A stretch of DNA of 64,000 bases from Parietaria judaica (lineage: Eukaryota > Streptophyta > Magnoliopsida > Rosales > Urticaceae): the NCBI GenBank assembly GCA_954871525.1, contig OX940870.1:8339501-8403500 (forward strand), read 5' to 3'. Shown here one piece after another: positions 34,240 to 46,390 of the stretch. The translations under genes and the position numbers were made by a program. How positions within the stretch are numbered: position 1 is the first letter of the stretch; every line of letters starts with the position of its first letter. The notes beneath the pieces are model-generated. The model ran no database searches and was not told where the DNA came from. It worked only from the letters and a program-made list of their open reading frames with translations.

Positions 34240-36990
34240 CATACTTAACTAATAGATGTTCTCCAAAATTTAATTACACATGCAGTGCTTTACGATGCAT
34301 GGACCATGGCTGATCTCATGTAGATAGCTAGGTTGCTCCATGATCATGTCACTAAAATCTCTTAATTCGGCGAAAAAATTATACCCAAAATAAATATCTA
34401 CTTCATTATGGTTCTATAAAAATAATAAATATGTGAAAAAGGGAATACATTATATATATATATATATAAATGGGTATGAAAGCAAGCAAATACAATGGGC
34501 AGAAATATCTCTAGCAAATGAAACATTGTCGTTTTAGGTCTTAAATGCAGACTTGGATGTCCCCTTATCATTACAGAGACCCACCCTACGCAGGTCCACG
34601 TGATTCACCTCTCTTTCAAAGATTCCTCATCGGTGATTCACATTCCTTATATATCATAGAAACTCTAAGTATTACTAATTAACATTATATTTTTTTATTG
34701 TTAGGATCAAAACTTAGTCCCCTAGGGAGAAAACGAAATCCGTTAAATCGAAAATGATGGGGCAATCATATCAACGTGAGAAGTATGTCCACTTGGGTTT
34801 TGCAAAGTATTATTTTTTATATATATTTTTTTTTGTAGTACAAGTACTCTTTTCTCGCCTTTACTCTTCGTGCTACAAATACTACTAAAGTCGACTAAAC
34901 ATATTCTACATTGGTTTTAAATATATAGTCGTTTCAATCGATTAAGTTTCGTGTAACTCAATAATTCTTCTAAAACTTACTATGTAAACGATGGATGCTT
35001 TTTTTTCCTATTACTTACTCCTTAAGTTTATCTATTAACCTCTTTATATCAGTTTAGCCTGAATTTTTAATCCCATATAAAATAATATTGATAAGTTCAT
35101 ATTAGGTCGAACTTATTCAGTATAAATAGAGTGGTAAGAAAAACGGAGCTATAAAATCAAACGACAAAGAAAACGACGAAAAAGAATGTACTGTGTGTAT
35201 AGATACAGGTTATAGATATAGAATGGTAGGGTTTTGGTAGATCTACTTAAGTTTACATAAATGGTAAGTTCGTTAGTTTGCAAATCTTTCCAGCACATGA
35301 GCCAGAACCTGATCTCTCTCGAGAAGCGTTCCCAAACAGCAAAGAAAGAAAACTACCATTAACGCCAAATAGCTGCAGGGGTAAATTCGGTAATTAACAG
35401 CTGCGCGGACTAGGACGGTTCTATTGGACCGTTGCCACGTCGGCTTCCACGTCGGACACTGTGGGTCCCCACTGCCAACCAGGAGTGCGTAATAAAGGGC
35501 TCTGACACTGGCTCATGTGAGTGGGCCCCAAACCTCTATCTAATGAGAAAGAAAGTAAAATTTATTTAATTAACCTAAAAGCTTACTCTCAATCTCACTA
35601 CTCCAAGATATCATATTATATTGTTTTGTTATGCAAAGATTTTATAATCCAATAAATGACCAGCAAGTTCAATTTACTAATTATACAGAAATATCAATAG
35701 AATTTTATTGAAGTTTTACGAATTTCACTGAGCGATCTGATTTTGTGATGTACTAAAAATCGATAAATATATTGATAAGAAAAGAAAAAAAAAATCTCAA
35801 TATCATAGATTTTTTTTTCACGATAAGATTTTCGAAATTTGTTTAAGTAAATATGGAAGAATTGATATAAAAATTAATATAAAATATATATAATTATAAT
35901 TAAAAGATAAAAAATAATTTTATATACTATAACAGAAAATTGCCCGCGCTTTTAAAAAATATACCAGTAATATTAGTATATACCTTGTCGGGTTTTCTTA
36001 AACCTGAGTTTTGCATTACGTTATGTTTATTTTATTTTATTAAATCTCATTTGTGCAGAGGCATAATTCGTTGCCATGAAAATCACTTATTGATCTTCAC
36101 TGATCTGATCACTGCAGTTGGTGGATCTGAACTTGTTTGGGCTACTTGTATTTGATGATATGTGATGATGAGAAAGGTGACAATCATTTATTATTAATTA
36201 CGGTGATAAATTATGTTTAATGATAATGATAATGATGAGATTAATCTAAATCGGTAATTTTTATGGAAATCAGAGAGCATCAATGTCTGTAGGATGATCG
36301 GTGCTCTAGTTTCTAGATAAGCAATCATGTATATTCTTTTCTTGAATTCACTTTTTTTAATCTCTTGAAGATAACCTGAAGTGGAACTGTTTGGTTCCCT
36401 AATAAGAAAGACCAAATAAACGGTAACGAACCAAAAAAAAAACGCATCAACTTTGGATTAAATATTACCAATAGTGCATCGACTTTAAAATTGCTTTAAA
36501 GCATTTATGTCGATTATTTTATTATTATATCAAACGAAGCTTTGAGTCGTGATGCTGAGAATACAGTGATGATTTCAATTTTATAAGCGCATCACTAAAA
36601 CACCGATTTTGTTGACGAGTATTTTATAAATTACGGTGACCAAGATTGTTATAAATAAATACAAACGAATATTAAATAAAATTATTTAATCTATATTATA
36701 TATTTATACATTTCAATACTATTCATTTTATATAATACATAATATAAAATAATACGATAAATACGATATCCGGTATCATTGTTTTCTTAATTAGCGATTG
36801 TTTTGATATTTTATAAAATTTATAAATGACTCGTTTCATCAAATAACTTGCTTTTTTCGCAGTTATTTCCAATCCTAACTAATGGTAGATTTTAGATATA
36901 TACAATAAAACAACAAGAGTGAGTGCAATTTTTTTTTTTTACAGTTACTGATAAATCCCGAAACTCAAATACTAGTATATGTCTTATGTA

Positions 36991-37023
<33 letters not shown>

Positions 37024-37087
37024 GACAGTGATCAAAGGAAAAAATAATTTAGGTACTTGTAACATTTAAAAAAAAAAATTAAAGTTG
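34240..37087. other. intergenic DNA upstream of HEC-like gene
   Basis: Mostly AT-rich, with no coding sequence recognised. One short GC-richer island (about 35390-35545) has repeated CCACGTCGG motifs, possible bZIP-type ACGT sites, and could be a distal control element of the bHLH gene about 1.8 kb downstream. A (TA)n run lies at about 37005-37022. Confidence 0.5.
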
Positions 37088-37095
37088 TATAAATA
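37088..37095 (+). promoter_or_regulatory. TATA box of HEC-like gene
   Basis: TATAAATA (context GTTGTATAAATAGTGCACTC) lies 192 bp upstream of the ATG. A strongly pyrimidine-rich leader (37145-37250, CTTCTCTTCTCCTC type) follows, as in many plant 5' UTRs. Confidence 0.75.
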
Positions 37096-37279
37096 GTGCA
37101 CTCACCAGACTGATAGTCTCTGTTCCCGATGTCACTATTCTATTCATAATTTTGTTCCCTTCTCTTCTCCTCTTCTTCTTCCCTCTCTTCTTCTACTTGT
37201 ACCCCAGTCACTGCAGAGTCTCTCCACTCCTCTCCATCTCTCTGCAGTTCCTCATCGCTCAATCTCAGCCGTTCAAGCC

Positions 37280-37942
37280 ATGGACAACAGCATCAAGTCA
37301 GACGACACCGCTCATCACATGGACATGATGATGATGACATCCATGATGCAAGACCCCATCGACTACATGCATCACCATCACCATCACCATGCGGCTTCGT
37401 CGCCCTTCCTCAACCTCCCTTCCTCCACCCTTCCGCAACCGTTCCCGATGATAACCGCGCCCGCGCCGGCCTACCCGTCCGCTTCCGTGTACAGCAAGAG
37501 GAGTAGCGGTAACGGCTCGTCTTCGTCGATGGCGGCGATGAGGGAGATGATATTCCGGATGGCGGTGATGCAGCCAGTGCATATTGACCCAGAGTCGGTG
37601 AAGCCGCCTAAGCGGCGCAACGTGCGGATCTCGAAGGACCCGCAGAGTGTGGCAGCGCGGCACCGGCGGGAGAGGATCAGCGAGAAGATCCGGATCCTGC
37701 AGCGGCTCGTCCCCGGCGGGACGAAGATGGACATGGCCTCCATGCTCGACGAGGCCATCCACTACGTCAAGTTTCTCAAGACGCAGGTTCAGTCGCTCGA
37801 GAGAGTGTCGGCGGTGAACGGTGGTGGCGACAGCGGAGCTCGGTCTTGCTCAGCGGTGGGGATGGGGTTCCCGGTGCCGATGTCGGCCGGCACTTACGCG
37901 AGTTCTCAGAGCGGTCCGCAGTTTGGAGACGGGTTCGATTGA
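37280..37942 (+). CDS. HEC1: HECATE-type bHLH transcription factor (HEC1/HEC2-like)
   Basis: A single exon of 220 residues, as in intronless HEC genes of similar length. The N-terminus is Met/His/Pro/Ser-rich with seven His at 31-37. The HEC block [21 protein letters not shown] at 85-105 precedes [13 protein letters not shown] and the bHLH at about 121-175. In the basic region AAR replaces the usual AER, so the E-box-contacting Glu is missing, an atypical feature shared by HEC and INDEHISCENT. MREMIFR and HIDPE favour HEC1/HEC2 over HEC3. In Arabidopsis these nuclear proteins act redundantly in transmitting-tract and stigma development, with SPATULA as partner, and in shoot meristem control. 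A TATA box and pyrimidine-rich leader lie upstream. HEC1 and HEC2 cannot be told apart here, so the symbol is nominal. Confidence 0.92.
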   Translation: MDNSIKSDDTAHHMDMMMMTSMMQDPIDYMHHHHHHHAASSPFLNLPSSTLPQPFPMITAPAPAYPSASVYSKRSSGNGSSSSMAAMREMIFRMAVMQPVHIDPESVKPPKRRNVRISKDPQSVAARHRRERISEKIRILQRLVPGGTKMDMASMLDEAIHYVKFLKTQVQSLERVSAVNGGGDSGARSCSAVGMGFPVPMSAGTYASSQSGPQFGDGFD

Positions 37943-38373
37943 GAGCTTGGTTCGGGTAATAACGTAACGTTAACACGCGCGGCTAGGGCTAAATTGAAGC
38001 CCTCGGGGAATTAGATGGATGTGGGTTTTGAGGGTTTGATTGTTCTTGTGGGGTTGTAAAGGAACACATTGATATATCTCTTCTGTTCATGATCATCGAA
38101 TCTGTAATTTTTTTCACAGCTTGTGATCTATGATCTTTCAAGTTTCACCGTTGAATCAGTATACAATCAATATGGTTTGTATACTTGTAGTTTTAGTTTG
38201 TTGTCTTGTTCGCTGAATTGTCTCTCGATACGAAGCCATTGTCATAGTTTGAAGTTCTACAACATATATGCGAAGAATCCAGCCGACCAAAGGATATTAT
38301 AGTGATCGTGAACGAAATATTTCTCTCAGGTTTAAGCTCTTCTAAAGTTGGTAAGAATGTTTCTTCGAGTCGA

Positions 38374-38420
<47 letters not shown>

Positions 38421-38493
38421 CGTAGATCATTAGAGATTTTTCAAACAAAAAAAATATTTCTCTCAGGTTTAAGCTCTTCTAAAGTTGGTAAGA

Positions 38494-38530
<37 letters not shown>

Positions 38531-41500
38531 AGTGTGTGTAGATCATTAGAGATTTTTCAAACAAAAAAACTACTGCAAAATATTAATCATTAGAAATTAA
38601 ACCCTAATATAATTAGTCGCATTATTAGGTCAATTTGTTTCCCTCTATTTATGCAATGGTGAAGTTAATATGAAAATTTTGTCCAAGATTTTTACGTAAA
38701 AGCTGCGACGGTTTTGATTTTCAAACACTGTAGAATTCATAATTTTGTGAAATAATTAATATGTGTGTAAATATCTTAAATTTTGTCAGAAATCATGCAT
38801 GACATTTGTGAAATTAGTGAATAGAATAAAGGCGGGCATTGGATCCTGGAAATCTAAAACCAATAATGTTGGTGACAGGCCAAGCTCAGCAAACAATCTT
38901 GGTATACATGTCTCTATCTCACAGGAAAATTCTAGAACTATATATATATATATTATATCACGAAGAGCAGCTTATTTTTCTTGAATATTTATAATGAATC
39001 TATTCTCTTTGCAAGCGCGAAATTTATCTCATAAGTTCCTTGGGACTTTGGTGCTTCTGCATGGGCATGCCGACACGTGTATCATCATCATCATCATCAT
39101 CAATTCATCATCATAATCTTGATTCTACTCTAACTCTATCATCACTGTTATTATAATATTATATCAACTGTGTCGTTTATACACGTACATATGTATCCAA
39201 AGAGACAAGCTTTCCAAGAGATAATTATACGAGCAAAAAAATTCAAAGGGTAGGCGTGATGAAGAAGACAATGCAACAAAGAAATGCCCATTATTATCCA
39301 TTCCCATGTCTGAGTCTGAATTCACATTCTAATTATAACACAAAATTTTATCCAGCAGAAGAGCACACTTGATCATTATACGTATATATATCAACAATGG
39401 TCCACTTAATTTATGCTTATATATTTCTCACAAAATGTGAATTATAATAATAAATTTGAGGGTTACGGGAGTTACGTGGACCTGACTTTTTTATTGAACA
39501 TATAAAAAAAATATATAGTAAATTAGAAGAGAATGGAAAGCGATAGGTTTGGTTTGGTTTGGTGAAGGGAAGTGCATGGGAAATCCACGTGAAATCCTGA
39601 CATTGGCTTTCTGTGATGGGCTTTACGACCGATCACCCGATTCGACCAACGACTCAAAGTCCTGCCTTTCGCATATGCTACGACACGTGAAAAAAGTCAA
39701 TCTTCTTCATTAATCAACTCTGAAATCAAGACATGTAATCCCTTTCGATTTCGTCAACCCCTTCCAATTTCACGTGCCACTGTTGCCTCTTTCACTTGCC
39801 ACCGTTTTAGTCAATTTAGCAATTAAGGCCACGTAATTATCAAGCAAGTCTATGGCCTTTATTGTTTTCTTTCTTGTCGTTTTCATATTCAGTTTTTTTT
39901 TACTCAACAATTTAATCTTCATTTCAATTTTGTTCGTGAGAGAAGATCTCCAACGAGTATTTGTGCGCGAAACAATAAAAAATTTATACAATAGAATAAA
40001 ATATAGTATTAAGAAAGCTATAATGGGTTCCTTTATTTAAACCGAAATTAAATGATTGGGACGAATTTAAGTTCGGTTTGTCAATTTAAGGGACAGGCAA
40101 TGGAATGAAATTCCAGCTATATTCAGAGAACATAATTAATTAGGTTTTGATGTGGTAGCAGGAGATGAACGTGAAAACGTTTAAATAGGGCTGAGACTTG
40201 ACTACACTGGATAATTAACTCACGCACATGACAACATAAATGTGTATATCTATATATACTAATTTAAATTTATTTATTTATTTCTTAATAATAGGGTTAA
40301 TGACTAAAATTAAATATGACAGATGAATTAACAAGCAATGTCAATTTTATTATACAACTTCTTGCTATTCGAGTTCCAACAAGTTTTTTACGGATTGGGC
40401 TAAATCGGTGTCATATGGATATAATTTCTTTGTATTGGGCCCGTTTTAGTTTTCATTGTCATCACGTCAATATCATCCCCTTTATGTAATATTCTAATAG
40501 TTTTAAAAGTGGGTGGCTGAGTCTGAAAACTGAAAAAAAAAAAAAAAAAAAAAATCATCGGAGGTCTAATTTTACATATATCGATGCAATTTTTGAAAAT
40601 TAATAATTTTCTGATTTTTGTCGTATTGTTGGCGATTGATGGAAATTTGTCGAGTATTTTGTCGGAAAAACCGAGGGTTTGAGCCCCAATCAGGAGGCAA
40701 TACATTTTCTCTTATATAATTTGGATATAGTTTTCAACTGTAAACGATAACAAATGCTCATCGTGACGATTGTTGTTGATGGGAAATATTTGGATACCGT
40801 GTGTGTGTGTATATATATATATATATATTATTTATCTCGATTTTCATTTTGTAAAATAACTATATATGTAAAAAAAATAAGCTTTTTTTATTTATGTAGC
40901 TTTTTATTTGTCTTTTACTCATTAATTTTCATATAATAATCCTAATAAATTAAATATGGACAAAAACATTTAAGTGCAAAAGTTAAACTTAGAAATAAAT
41001 ATACAATATAAATGATAAAATATATTTTTCCATCTATGATATTATTTTTATACGTGTCATCAATCATGGTGTAAGAGTATGTTGCCTCCCAATACAGGAT
41101 ATAAGAGAGAAGTGTTCATATATACTATAAATCTCATCAAAAATATAATAATAATATCTGATAAAATAAATACAAAACAAACCTGCTTTTAACATAGATA
41201 TATATAAGCACACTCAATATATATAGGAAAGAACCCAAAAATACAACAGAATCCACTGCATGATCAAAAGCAAAAAGAGGCAGAAAACAAATATGTAATA
41301 AATGAAATGGAAATATATGGGTCAAAGAAGAGAAGAATGAGGAGAAAAAGAAAGACCCATGTGAGAACTGAGAAGTATCACTAAGATCTCAACATCCTAA
41401 TCCTCATGGTTTCTTCAAACCCAGCAAGAGGGTCATCTTGTACTCTGAATATTAGGCAATGGAGTTTTCAGTCCCTAAGTTCAGTGTATGTATATGATAT

Positions 41501-42210
41501 ATGTAACTCTCATATATATATATATGTATGTATGCTCCTTATATTTCACGTTAAGAATAGTAATTAAGTTGTTAAGTTCACTATAACTCCGGACCACGAG
41601 TACCACCACTAGCAAACAAAAGAAATTAAATGCCAAAAAGATCTAATATTCTATTAACATATCATTTATATATTATAGCCATATAGGTTTGTTTTTTGGA
41701 TCGGATTTATGTATTATAGGTCAAGTTATGCCCATAACAAAGACCTATAGGTTAAGCTATTTTTGTCATGATCCATTAATAAGTATTAAATGGTGTATTA
41801 TAAACTGTGCTCACACTGAAAGCTGTGATTATACAAATAACTATAATATCAGATATTATTTATCATATGAATATAAAACACATGCAAAATAGAAATGAAA
41901 AATAGCAACAGTAATATGACGGTTGATAAATTGGATTAAATATATATTAATAGTAGTGAGACCCTACGAGCGAGAGTGACACAATCTTAAATATGTCGGC
42001 CCAATATTCTCATTTTCTTCTTCTTCTTTTGTCCGGTTTGATAGGAGGGATGTATTCCAATTCTACTTCTAGAAAGCTTCCAACATTGATAAAACCATTA
42101 ATCAAAACCACGTTTGTTACGAATTTTGTTTAATGTCAGTATTTTATGAAATATCTAATTTCTTCTTCCATTCATATATTTTTTTTCTTTGAACTTGATT
42201 CAAAGAGACA
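37943..42210. other. AT-rich intergenic DNA downstream of HEC-like gene
   Basis: The first 250 bp is the probable 3' UTR. The rest contains a 137-bp tandem duplication (38317-38570), a TCA trinucleotide run near 39080-39102, a 21-A run near 40532-40553 and short (TA)n runs near 40809 and 41510. No gene is recognised. Confidence 0.55.
38317..38570. repeat. 137-bp tandem duplication containing TA/TG microsatellites
   Basis: ATATTTCTCTCAGGTTTAAG begins at 38317 and again at 38454. Each unit then shares CTCTTCTAAAGTTGGTAAGAATG, a variable (TA)n(TG)n run and GTAGATCATTAGAGATTTTTC. The units differ mainly in microsatellite length. Confidence 0.9.
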
Positions 42211-42218
42211 CTTATATG

Positions 42219-42713
42219 CAAGGTTCGATTTTTCCACGATTATCTTCGATAATCCTCGATTATCCGTCTTACCGGTAGCTATCGGTAGGAAGACTATGCC
42301 TGAACTTTTTCATGATTTTTGTCGAAAATCGGCAAACGTCTTGAAAAATAACAAATATATGATAGTTTTCAATAAATTTTGTATTTTTCGAAGATTTTGT
42401 TTTGAGTATATACATATGTGAGAGTGAGATTATATTTTATTTATCTGTGTTTGAGTATAAATTATTTTATTTTTGGCATTTTAATGTTTTATCAATATTA
42501 CAGACTTAGTAAATATAAGCTAAAAATATATTTTATAAGTTTTTCGTCGAAAAATATCGAAAAGTGTCGATAATCCGTCGATAATCATCGAAAAATGTCG
42601 GTAATCGGCAAGCTACAGTACTATAAGTTTTCCGTCGGTTAATCGGTAAGCTATCGAAAAATCCATCGAAAACGGCAAGCGATTTATCGGCGAATTCGGT
42701 AAGTTGAGCCTTG
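42219..42713. mobile_element. hAT-type MITE, 495 bp
   Basis: Perfect 8-bp duplication CTTATATG (42211-42218 and 42714-42721). Termini CAAGGTTCGA and, inverted, CAAGGCTCAA match at 8 of 10 bases. Subterminal regions repeat CGATAAT and CGGTAAGC/CGGCAAGC motifs in both orientations; the core is AT-rich. The small frame 42146-42421 crosses the boundary and is not a gene. Confidence 0.85.
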
Positions 42714-42779
42714 CTTATATGTATTAAAAACCGAATAAGAGTTCAACTTTTCAAATCTTTGAAATATAAAGAAATTGTA

Positions 42780-42885
42780 CGAAATGCTCAAGCGTCAAAC
42801 CTGTTAAGAAATGCCCATTTATGAGAGTAAAAAATACACACAATGAGCATATTTTTTAAAAGTTTGATACAAAATGGGCATTTTG
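42780..42885. repeat. dispersed repeat shared with 55690-55760
   Basis: GAGTAAAAAATACACACAATGAG with flanking TTTAAAA and TTTGAYACAAA matches, in inverse orientation, the stretch near 55690-55760. The neighbouring GAAATTGTACGAAAT also resembles sequence near 45835. A short interspersed repeat of unknown class. Confidence 0.45.
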
Positions 42886-42949
42886 TTCATTTACCATAAA
42901 ATATATAACCAAGTCATGAAAAAAAATAGATTTTAGATTCGGCTCTGTT

Positions 42950-44531
42950 CCTAAATCAATGGTGCAGGTTGAAATACTCAAGTGCGATAACATTAGTGAT
43001 AGATTGGGGTAGGGGTGCAAGCGGACCGGGTACCCGGATTTTTTGCCATACCCGCTACCCGGATCTGGAATCCGGGTTTTTTTAAATTGAAACCCGGATC
43101 CGGATTTTGTACATAAAAACCCGGAAATCTGGATCCGGGTTAAGACCCGGTTTTAAAATAAAAAACCGGTTTAAAAACCCGGATCCGGATTTTTATCCGT
43201 TTTCGTTTTAAAATCCGGTTCCGGGTTATAATACGGATTAGAACCTAAATTTTATATTTAAAAAAAAAACTTGGAGTAATTATAGCCAAAATTAAAAAAT
43301 CAAACTATATCATAAACATAACATATATACTTACAAAAAATACTATGTAATTAACATAATAAATACATGTAATGTTTTATACTATTAGTATTATGAGAGA
43401 AAAAAAATTATATCAATTTGGACTAGAAGAAACAAATGATTAATCTACAACATTAGTTTGGAGTTAGATGAGAAACAAATAAATGAATATTTCTATTGAT
43501 AGAAATTCGATATGTATTTTTTTTGGTATGAAAATTCTAAATATCTTTATGTATATATTTAAAAACCAGGTTTTAGTAAGCTACTATGCGGGATCTGGGT
43601 TTTTTATTCTCTAAATCCGGTACCCGGAAACCGGTTTAATCCGGATGCGATTTTTTTAATAAACCGGTTCCGGTTTAATCCGGATTAATACGGTTTCGGT
43701 TTATTTTAAATACGGCTCCGGTCCGGATGCGGTTTAAAACCCTTATTTCCGGGTTTTATTTGCACCCCTAGATTGGGGTGTGAAAGGGCTAAAGCGGTGT
43801 GGAATAGCTCGTCTTTGCAACTATAGTTAGACAAAACGGGTCTTACACCCTTTCGGGAACCTTTCCTTCAGGCTTTTGAGGTCCTCACAACGGAGGACTT
43901 GGGACTTTTATGTGGCTTGATTTGGGCATCGTGGTCCGACCGGAATTTACGGCTCTTTGAAAAATACACGAAGACTCAGGAAGCTTGGGTTGAGGAGGTA
44001 GCTAGTTGTCTTATGAGCTACAAGAGCTACAACCGGAAAACGGGCACGGATCATGTGGAGAGTGCGGTACGGCAAAGGGCGTGGTGTGGGGCGGAGGACA
44101 GCGGGCTTACGCTCAACGTCGATGCCGCGTCTCTCTATCGAGAGCGTGGATTCATCCTTGACCACAGAATGCCATGCTATACGACAAGACTTCAATTCGT
44201 TCATGACCGAGGTTGGAGGGCATCGGTGACGGAGTCTGATTGTCAGTCCGTTTGCATCGGCGATACAAATGCTGAATGGAAGGAAGTTTCGGGGCCTTCA
44301 AGGACCGATTTTGAAGGATATTACCTTATTGGTTCGAGCGGTGGGCCATCACGGCATGTGCGGTGGATACCTAGAGGTTACAACGAGGTTGCCAATTTTG
44401 TAGCAAAAGCACGTATTTCTTTAATGTGCCTGAATTTTTGGTGTTGCGGTAGCCCGGAGTGGCTTGTTGAACATTGCTCAGAGAGATTATACCCCCTCTC
44501 TTACTTAATGAGTCTTCTTTTCAAAATTTAA
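42950..44531 (+). pseudogene. LINE 3' remnant interrupted by a hAT MITE
   Basis: With the hAT insert 43010-43770 set aside, the flanking sequences read as one LINE frame across the end of the zinc-finger region (LGCERAKAVW spans the junction), the SWSDRNLRLFE block and an RNase H domain. The RNase H part is damaged: one stop TAG near 43830 and internal deletions remove its centre, leaving WRASVTESDC and RWIPRGYNEVANF. It ends near 44531 in A-rich sequence. Same family as 48340-51205. The 5' boundary is uncertain. Confidence 0.82.
43010..43770. mobile_element. hAT-type MITE nested in LINE
   Basis: The 761-bp element has termini TAGGGGTGCAA and TTGCACCCCTA and a perfect 8-bp duplication GATTGGGG (43002-43009 and 43771-43778). 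Removing it and one duplication restores the LINE frame. Its arms are full of CCGGATCCGG/CCGGGT and CCGGTTCCGG motifs in opposed orientation around an AT-rich core. No transposase is present. Confidence 0.92.
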
Positions 44532-45244
44532 AAAATAATAGATTGATTTCCTTGTGTTGAATTAGGCCAACTTATAATGTATTTCTTGTAATTTAATCCT
44601 ACAATTTTTTGTGAGTATCTATAAGAGAAGATACAAGAGTTCTTATATAATTTTCCTATGAAAAAACATTGTATATCTCCGTACAATAAACCCTCCGTTA
44701 ATTTTATTTTTATTATTATATTATACAGTGAGAAGGTTGATTGTAATCTTGTATTGGTGAAACGTGTTCATCGTGAATTAGGGGTCAAAACTTGCACAAA
44801 AAGCAACATTAGAAGTAATAATCCGCGGTTTAGGCATGTATTCCAGAAATTATTATTGTCAAAATATTTCAATCAAAATATAAATGATTAAAATAGGAAA
44901 TGCCAGATCAAAGAGCCCAAAGGTCAACTAAAATGTTGGTAGCAAGAGGCCCAATTGATACATGTCAGAAAGAACACTTTCCTTTACAACAATTAAAATT
45001 TGGCCCATTAGCATTCATGAAAAGCCTTTCCAATAATAAATAAAAAAAATTATGAAAAGCCTTTTCATCGAAAAAGAAAACAAAAAAATTGCCTTGGACT
45101 GGAAGGAAAAGTTAGACTGACAAAATATGTATTGATGATTTTATTTTATTAGATTAAAAAAAATGTAGATATGTAATTATCTATGACATATTTGCTTGAG
45201 CTTTATGCAATGAAATACCTCGTCGAGCTATTTACTATATACTA
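44532..45244. other. AT-rich intergenic DNA
   Basis: No gene or clear repeat is seen. Confidence 0.6.
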
Positions 45245-45555
45245 ATGATGCGTTGGTTCGCTTGAGCATGGATAGTGGTGTTCTTTATATGAGCTTCCTG
45301 ATGATAAAAGTGTTCTTCGTATTAGACAAAATGAACACTGTAAAAATAAGCATGTCTAATGTTTATCTTATGTTAATTTGTTCTTATCATGTTTTAATTG
45401 TGAATGGCTTGTTATTGGGATGCTTTAATGTGATTTTTTTAAGTCTCAAATATAATTATGTAACCATGATTTTCCTTCTCAAAACGTGAGGGCTCTATTC
45501 ATAGGATCGAGACGGGGACATTATGTGAGTTTTATCTTGTTAATTGTTAAAAAAA
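45245..45555 (+). mobile_element. 3' end fragment of second LINE family
   Basis: Collinear with 58695-59023: GATGCGTTGGTTCGCTTG, then TTAGACAAAATGAACA, TTATTGGGATGCTTT and GTGAGGGCTCTATKMATA, followed by AGACGGRGACAYTATGTGAG and a short A run. It is the non-coding tail plus the last codons of the RNase H domain. Heavily decayed. Confidence 0.7.
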
Positions 45556-46077
45556 AGAATAGGGAATATATGGTCGTTTCTTGATCAATATTTAATTGAA
45601 CGCGGACAGTACATACCTTCCATACTCTCTTTCCTTTGTATACATACTTTTTTCTTACATCATGTTACCGATTTTTTATTTATTAAATTTTATCCTGAAA
45701 CATGTAATGTAGGAAAACAAAGTAGAAGAAAAATCTCGACATTTTGTAGGTATATCGGAGGAAAATGTCGACTATTGTTGATTTGTAAGTTCAAAGTTCA
45801 TTTTTACATATTGCAAAGATGAATATAAGAATAATTGCACGAAATAGTCATGTGCAAACGTTGAAATTTTATTTGGACAAACTTTTGATTTTTTATTTAT
45901 TTTGGAAATTGTAGATTTGATAGTGTGGCTATGAATCATATTTTTGTACATATTTTGCCCTTGTTAATTTAGTTTTAAATAAATCTCAAAATTTATATCA
46001 TGTGATGAGCATTTGATTTATGAACATTTAATTCAAAATCTCATAATTTTGAATTCCCTCTCTGATCGCTACTCTTC

Positions 46078-46390
46078 AACTGGAGAATAAAGGGGTCCCT
46101 CCTTCTCCGGCGCTGGCTCCGGCCAGGGTAGCTTCGCCAAGGTCCACGAAGTGCACTCCCTCGCCGATGACGCGCCATGTGGACATCAGGATCATTGACC
46201 AGAAATCCAAGACAATCGACACCGCCGTGGAGCCCCTCATCGCCGGCAGGATCAAAGCCACGCGCCGCCTCACGCACCACCCTTTCAAGGAGCCCGAGGC
46301 GCACCACTACTTCTACCGGCTCGTCTTTGCGTTCTGGTTCTGCCACCGGAACAGTGTGGCTCACCGCGACATAAATTCGCATCTTGCCTC
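46078..46390 (+). pseudogene. CIPK-type protein kinase fragment
   Basis: A GC-rich island in AT-rich DNA encodes GSFAKVHEVHSLADDAP, then after a one-base frameshift near 46168 the segment IIDQKSKTIDTAVEPLIAG and RRLTHHP, the N-lobe of a CBL-interacting kinase. It jumps directly to YFYRLVFAFWFCHRNSVAHRD, the region leading to the catalytic loop. About 40 residues between are deleted, and similarity ends after HRDI. The ATP-lysine position is altered (IRII for the usual VKII). With a frameshift, deletion and missing C-lobe and NAF domain it cannot be functional. The wording resembles the intronless CIPK4/CIPK7 subgroup, so a retrocopy cannot be told from a decayed duplicate. Confidence 0.83.

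Noticed and set aside
37298..37762. 154-residue minus-strand frame over the bHLH gene
   Set aside because: It is a shadow of the HEC-like coding sequence; the plus frame has the recognisable domain.
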